Shown here: positions 61,711-64,000 of the stretch, in pieces
Layout of the letters: each line of letters opens with the position of its first letter
How positions within the stretch are numbered: the first letter of the stretch is position 1
Source: Bacillus sp. ISL-34
GTDB lineage: Bacteria > Bacillota > Bacilli > Bacillales > DSM-1321
Length of the DNA stretch: 64,000 nt
Reading direction: 5' to 3'
Assembly: GCF_018613325.1 (NCBI RefSeq)
Contig: NZ_JAGGQJ010000005.1
Span: forward strand, 62,001-126,000
Translations under genes and position numbers: made by a program
The notes under the pieces: model-generated
Told to the model about the DNA's origin: nothing
The model's database searches: none
The model's input: the letters and a program-made list of their open reading frames with translations, nothing else

Positions 61711-61945
61711 GGGCGTTTACTTGGGTGTTTGGGAAGAAATACTCGTGAAATTGGAGGAAATGCTTTTGAGTTCACGCTTTTACTCGTGAATTTAGAGCTT
61801 TTACTCGTAAGTTTGAAGCAAATACTCGTAAGTTTCACGCTTTTACTCGTGAATTTGGAGCATTTACTCGTGAGATTCATGCTTTTACCCGTGAGTTGGG
61901 GCGTTTACTCGTGAGTTTCACGCTTTTACTCGTAAGTTTGGGCGA
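61711..61945. repeat. Degenerate 21-bp tandem repeat
   Basis: About eight to ten copies of a 21-base unit like TTTTACTCGTGAATTTGGAGC, clearest from about 61776 to 61942 and decayed to the left. Because 21 is a multiple of three, both strands have open frames made of 7-residue repeats, such as LLVNLEL and FTSKSVK. Neither has a ribosome binding site. The rest of the 61592-62004 gap shows no gene, only a long-loop inverted repeat CTTTTTGTG/CACAAAAAG near 61972-62009. Confidence 0.8.
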
Positions 61946-62004
61946 AATGGTATGGGGCAAATTGGGGGCATGCTTTTTGTGGTCGATGCTTCGAGGCCAT
62001 ACAC

Positions 62005-62036
62005 AAAAAGGAAACCCCGCTATTAGCGAGGCTTCC
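62005..62036 (-). terminator. Rho-independent terminator of the sugar dehydrogenase gene
   Basis: Stem GGAAACCCCGCT/AGCGAGGCTTCC (62010-62036) with five T on the minus strand, 32 bases past the stop. Confidence 0.85.
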
Positions 62037-62068
62037 GATTATATGCGCTTTTCTTCTTATTGATAACA

Positions 62069-63157
62069 TCAGGGCATATTTAACCGAGATAGCGGCAAAC
62101 GATATAGTTTATCATCCTTTTCATCAGGATTTCCTCGGCCGTCCGTATTGTTGCTTATGAAATAAAGGAATTCTTCATCAACGAATACATCGCGTATCCT
62201 TCCTGAGCCCGTAACGATATTAGTCAGTTTTCCGCTTTTCACATCATAACTTTTAAGCGCTTCGCCCCTTAAGGCTGCAAAATAGAGCTTTCCGTCAAAA
62301 TAGGCCATGCCAGAAGGAGCCCATGTATTTTCACCGGAATGAATCAATGGTTTTACCATATCAGCTTTTTGCTCATCGCCCTCTATCTCTGGCCAGCCGT
62401 AGTTTTTACCCGGATCAATTTTATTTAATTCATCGTGAGCCGAATCTCCATGCTCACTTTCATACAACTGCCCTGCTTCATCCCAAGCCAGACCTTGTGG
62501 ATTGCGGTGACCGTATGAATAGACGTATGAATTCGCGAAAGGATTATCGTTCGGAATTGTGCCATCCAGGTTCATGCGCAGAATTTTCCCGCCTAAAGAA
62601 TCTGTGTCCTGTGCGATCTCAGGCTTTCTTGCATCACCTGTCGTTGCATATAGCTTATCATCCGGACCAACCTTGATCCGGCCGCCATGGTGGAAGTTCC
62701 CGCTTGGTATTCCGTCGATTAAGGTCTCCATCTCCTGCCATTTATCATCATTTTTTTCTAAAATGACGATTCGATTGATGGAATTCCCGCCTTCTTCATA
62801 CGTATAATAGGCGAAAGCTTGCCCGCTCTTAGAGAAATCGGGAGCTAATAAAAATCCAAGCAACCCAGCTTCCGCTTTTGACGACAATGTCTTTTTTAGG
62901 TTGACCTTTTGCCGTGTCATCTTACCCTTGTCCCATTCAACGATGGTTCCTGTCCGCTCAGACACATACATTGTGTCCCCATTCTTCTGAATCGACCATG
63001 GGGCATGCAAGTTCGTTACCAGCACATCCGGATTTTCTCCTAAAGTGCCCGTCACTTCTTTGTCAGGATCCCGCTCGGTTTTGCTGTCATCATCATTCAT
63101 GTTACAACCAGTTAAAGTCAATGTAGCCATAAGGAAAAATAAGAGCAATTTTTTCAA
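62069..63157 (-). CDS. Lipoprotein of the PQQ-dependent sugar dehydrogenase family
   Basis: A 362-residue six-bladed beta-propeller of the soluble glucose/sorbosone dehydrogenase family. The lipobox LTGC places a lipidated Cys18, so it is anchored outside the membrane. Family motifs are HAPWSIQ near residue 51, FHHGGRIKVGPDDKLYATTG near 155 and YSYGHRNPQGLAWD near 214. It starts at TTG with GGGGGAAAG upstream. Whether it binds PQQ or oxidises a sugar is not shown. Confidence 0.87.
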   Translation of the reverse strand: MKKLLLFFLMATLTLTGCNMNDDDSKTERDPDKEVTGTLGENPDVLVTNLHAPWSIQKNGDTMYVSERTGTIVEWDKGKMTRQKVNLKKTLSSKAEAGLLGFLLAPDFSKSGQAFAYYTYEEGGNSINRIVILEKNDDKWQEMETLIDGIPSGNFHHGGRIKVGPDDKLYATTGDARKPEIAQDTDSLGGKILRMNLDGTIPNDNPFANSYVYSYGHRNPQGLAWDEAGQLYESEHGDSAHDELNKIDPGKNYGWPEIEGDEQKADMVKPLIHSGENTWAPSGMAYFDGKLYFAALRGEALKSYDVKSGKLTNIVTGSGRIRDVFVDEEFLYFISNNTDGRGNPDEKDDKLYRLPLSRLNMP

Positions 63158-63184
63158 AAGTCTTTCCCCCTTCGATTCATGAGT

Positions 63185-64000
63185 TTAATAGGCTGACTGT
63201 TTAAGTACCTTTAAAATGGCCTCCGCTACACCCGATTCATCATTCCTGCCTGTTACTTCATCACACAGTTTTTTAATTTCGAGCGGGGCATTTCCCATTG
63301 CGACAGACAAACCTGCCCGTTCAAACATGGATACATCATTATAATTATCCCCGATAGCCATCGTTTCCTGCATCGAGCCGGATTTTCCATTCACATATGT
63401 TTCAAGTGCCGTACCTTTTTGGGCTGTTTCACTCATGATTTCCACATTTTCACGTCCCGATGAAGTGACTGTAACTCCCTGACCTTTCAATTTCGAAGCA
63501 ATTTGATTTAATAAATTTAAATCCTTTGAGAAGCTGAGAATTTTATAATATTCCTCATTCGAACGGCTGAATAACTCGGAATAATCGGAAATGGAAGTTA
63601 CTTGTCCAAGCTGTAAACGCTCCTCCGCATATTTCCGCATATTCTCAGGGTCAATGTCCGGATTGGCTGTAACGAATACATCAACCAAAACAGATATTGC
63701 GTTTTCATAGTCTTTGGAATAAATCCCCTGACTCGTATATATTTCGAAATAAATCCCTTGTTCTTCGAGGAATCCAGCGACCATTTTAGCAGTGGCAGCT
63801 GACATTGGATTGGAAGCGGCAATATTTCCGTCCTCCGTGAAGAGGGCAGCACCATTTACACAGATGACAGGGCAAACGATGCCTGCTTCATCTAAAGCGA
63901 ACCTTGCTTCCACATAAGATCTTCCAGTAGCAATGATCACTTCCACTCCCTCGCTTTGCGCCCTCTGGATAGCGTGTTTATTTTCCTCACTGACCTTTTG
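63185..64000 (-). CDS. Cof-type HAD phosphatase, N-terminus beyond the window
   Basis: The visible 271 residues belong to the Cof/YwpJ group of HAD phosphatases. The frame stays open through the right edge of the window; the first visible residues are QKVSEENKHAIQRAQSEG, so the GTG at 63946 is internal. The nucleophile motif DxDGT lies outside. Motif II is IIATGRSY, the cap domain covers about 85-195, motif III is QKGTALETYV, and motif IV is AIGDNYNDVSMFERAG. It probably dephosphorylates a small phosphorylated metabolite. Confidence 0.88.
   Translation of the reverse strand, partial: QKVSEENKHAIQRAQSEGVEVIIATGRSYVEARFALDEAGIVCPVICVNGAALFTEDGNIAASNPMSAATAKMVAGFLEEQGIYFEIYTSQGIYSKDYENAISVLVDVFVTANPDIDPENMRKYAEERLQLGQVTSISDYSELFSRSNEEYYKILSFSKDLNLLNQIASKLKGQGVTVTSSGRENVEIMSETAQKGTALETYVNGKSGSMQETMAIGDNYNDVSMFERAGLSVAMGNAPLEIKKLCDEVTGRNDESGVAEAILKVLKQSAY

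Noticed and set aside
61614..61914. Repetitive frames on both strands in the 21-bp repeat
   Set aside because: They come from a repeat unit whose length is a multiple of three; neither strand has a translation start signal.
63185..63946. HAD phosphatase starting at GTG 63946
   Set aside because: The frame stays open to the window edge with family-like residues, and the DxDGT motif would be missing from the shorter form.

Overview
The window is a stretch of the core chromosome of an endospore-forming Bacillaceae. Sporulation genes (spoIIR, spo0F, rsfA, gerQ, pbpG), bacillithiol synthesis (bshB2), an arginine phosphatase (ywlE) and the delta subunit (rpoE) all support this. Gene order follows the upp to ywd segment of the Bacillus subtilis chromosome closely. 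The presence of icmF, the acidic insert in SpoIIR, and dispersed and tandem repeats in gaps suggest a relative outside the B. subtilis group, such as Peribacillus or a similar genus. That genus guess is inference from memory of these families. The DNA is A+T-rich, most genes lie on the minus strand, and several of them start with TTG.

Layout. Positions 1-4600: start of mnaA, upp, glyA, ywlG, rpiB, a broken chemoreceptor remnant and ywlE. Positions 4600-11500: mntP, ywlC (tsaC), a cluster of DnaA boxes, spoIIR, prmC-prfA, a lipoprotein gene, tdk and rpmE. Positions 11500-21900: rho, glpX, murA, transaldolase-like tal, fbaA, spo0F, ywjG (plus strand), a dispersed repeat element, pyrG and rpoE. 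Positions 22000-33200: a small membrane protein gene, then a fatty/branched-chain acyl-CoA degradation operon (thiolase, 3-hydroxybutyryl-CoA dehydrogenase, two acyl-CoA dehydrogenases, a TetR regulator, fused isobutyryl-CoA mutase) and fadF. Positions 33300-45600: ywjE, uvsE, argS, ywiB, speE-speB, pbpG, ywhD, ywhC, ywhB, ywgA and ywfO. Positions 45800-52900: a DUF1450 protein, rsfA, lipL, pta, hemQ, gerQ, ywdK, ywdI, a cysteine-rich small protein and ung. Positions 53000-64000, less tied to the B. subtilis order: a phospholipase D-like membrane protein, a general stress protein, molybdenum cofactor genes (moeB/thiF, moaD, moaE, mobA), pdxK, yojF-bshB2, an MFS exporter with its MarR regulator, a 21-bp tandem repeat, a sugar dehydrogenase lipoprotein and a truncated HAD phosphatase.

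How the genes work together. The acyl-CoA operon can degrade short or branched acyl-CoAs: dehydrogenation, hydroxyacyl oxidation and thiolysis, with IcmF interconverting isobutyryl- and butyryl-CoA. FadF offers a membrane exit for electrons from electron-transfer flavoprotein. Related palindromes sit at the promoters of both mmgA and fadF, and a cre site lies directly downstream of the mmgA -10 box. This points to joint control by a FadR-type repressor and CcpA.

I found no CRISPR array, phage, insertion sequence, rRNA or tRNA. The least expected signals are the eight-box DnaA cluster spanning the start of ywlC, the shared acyl-CoA operators, the 21-bp tandem repeat, and two small genes missed by ordinary length cut-offs or start choices.
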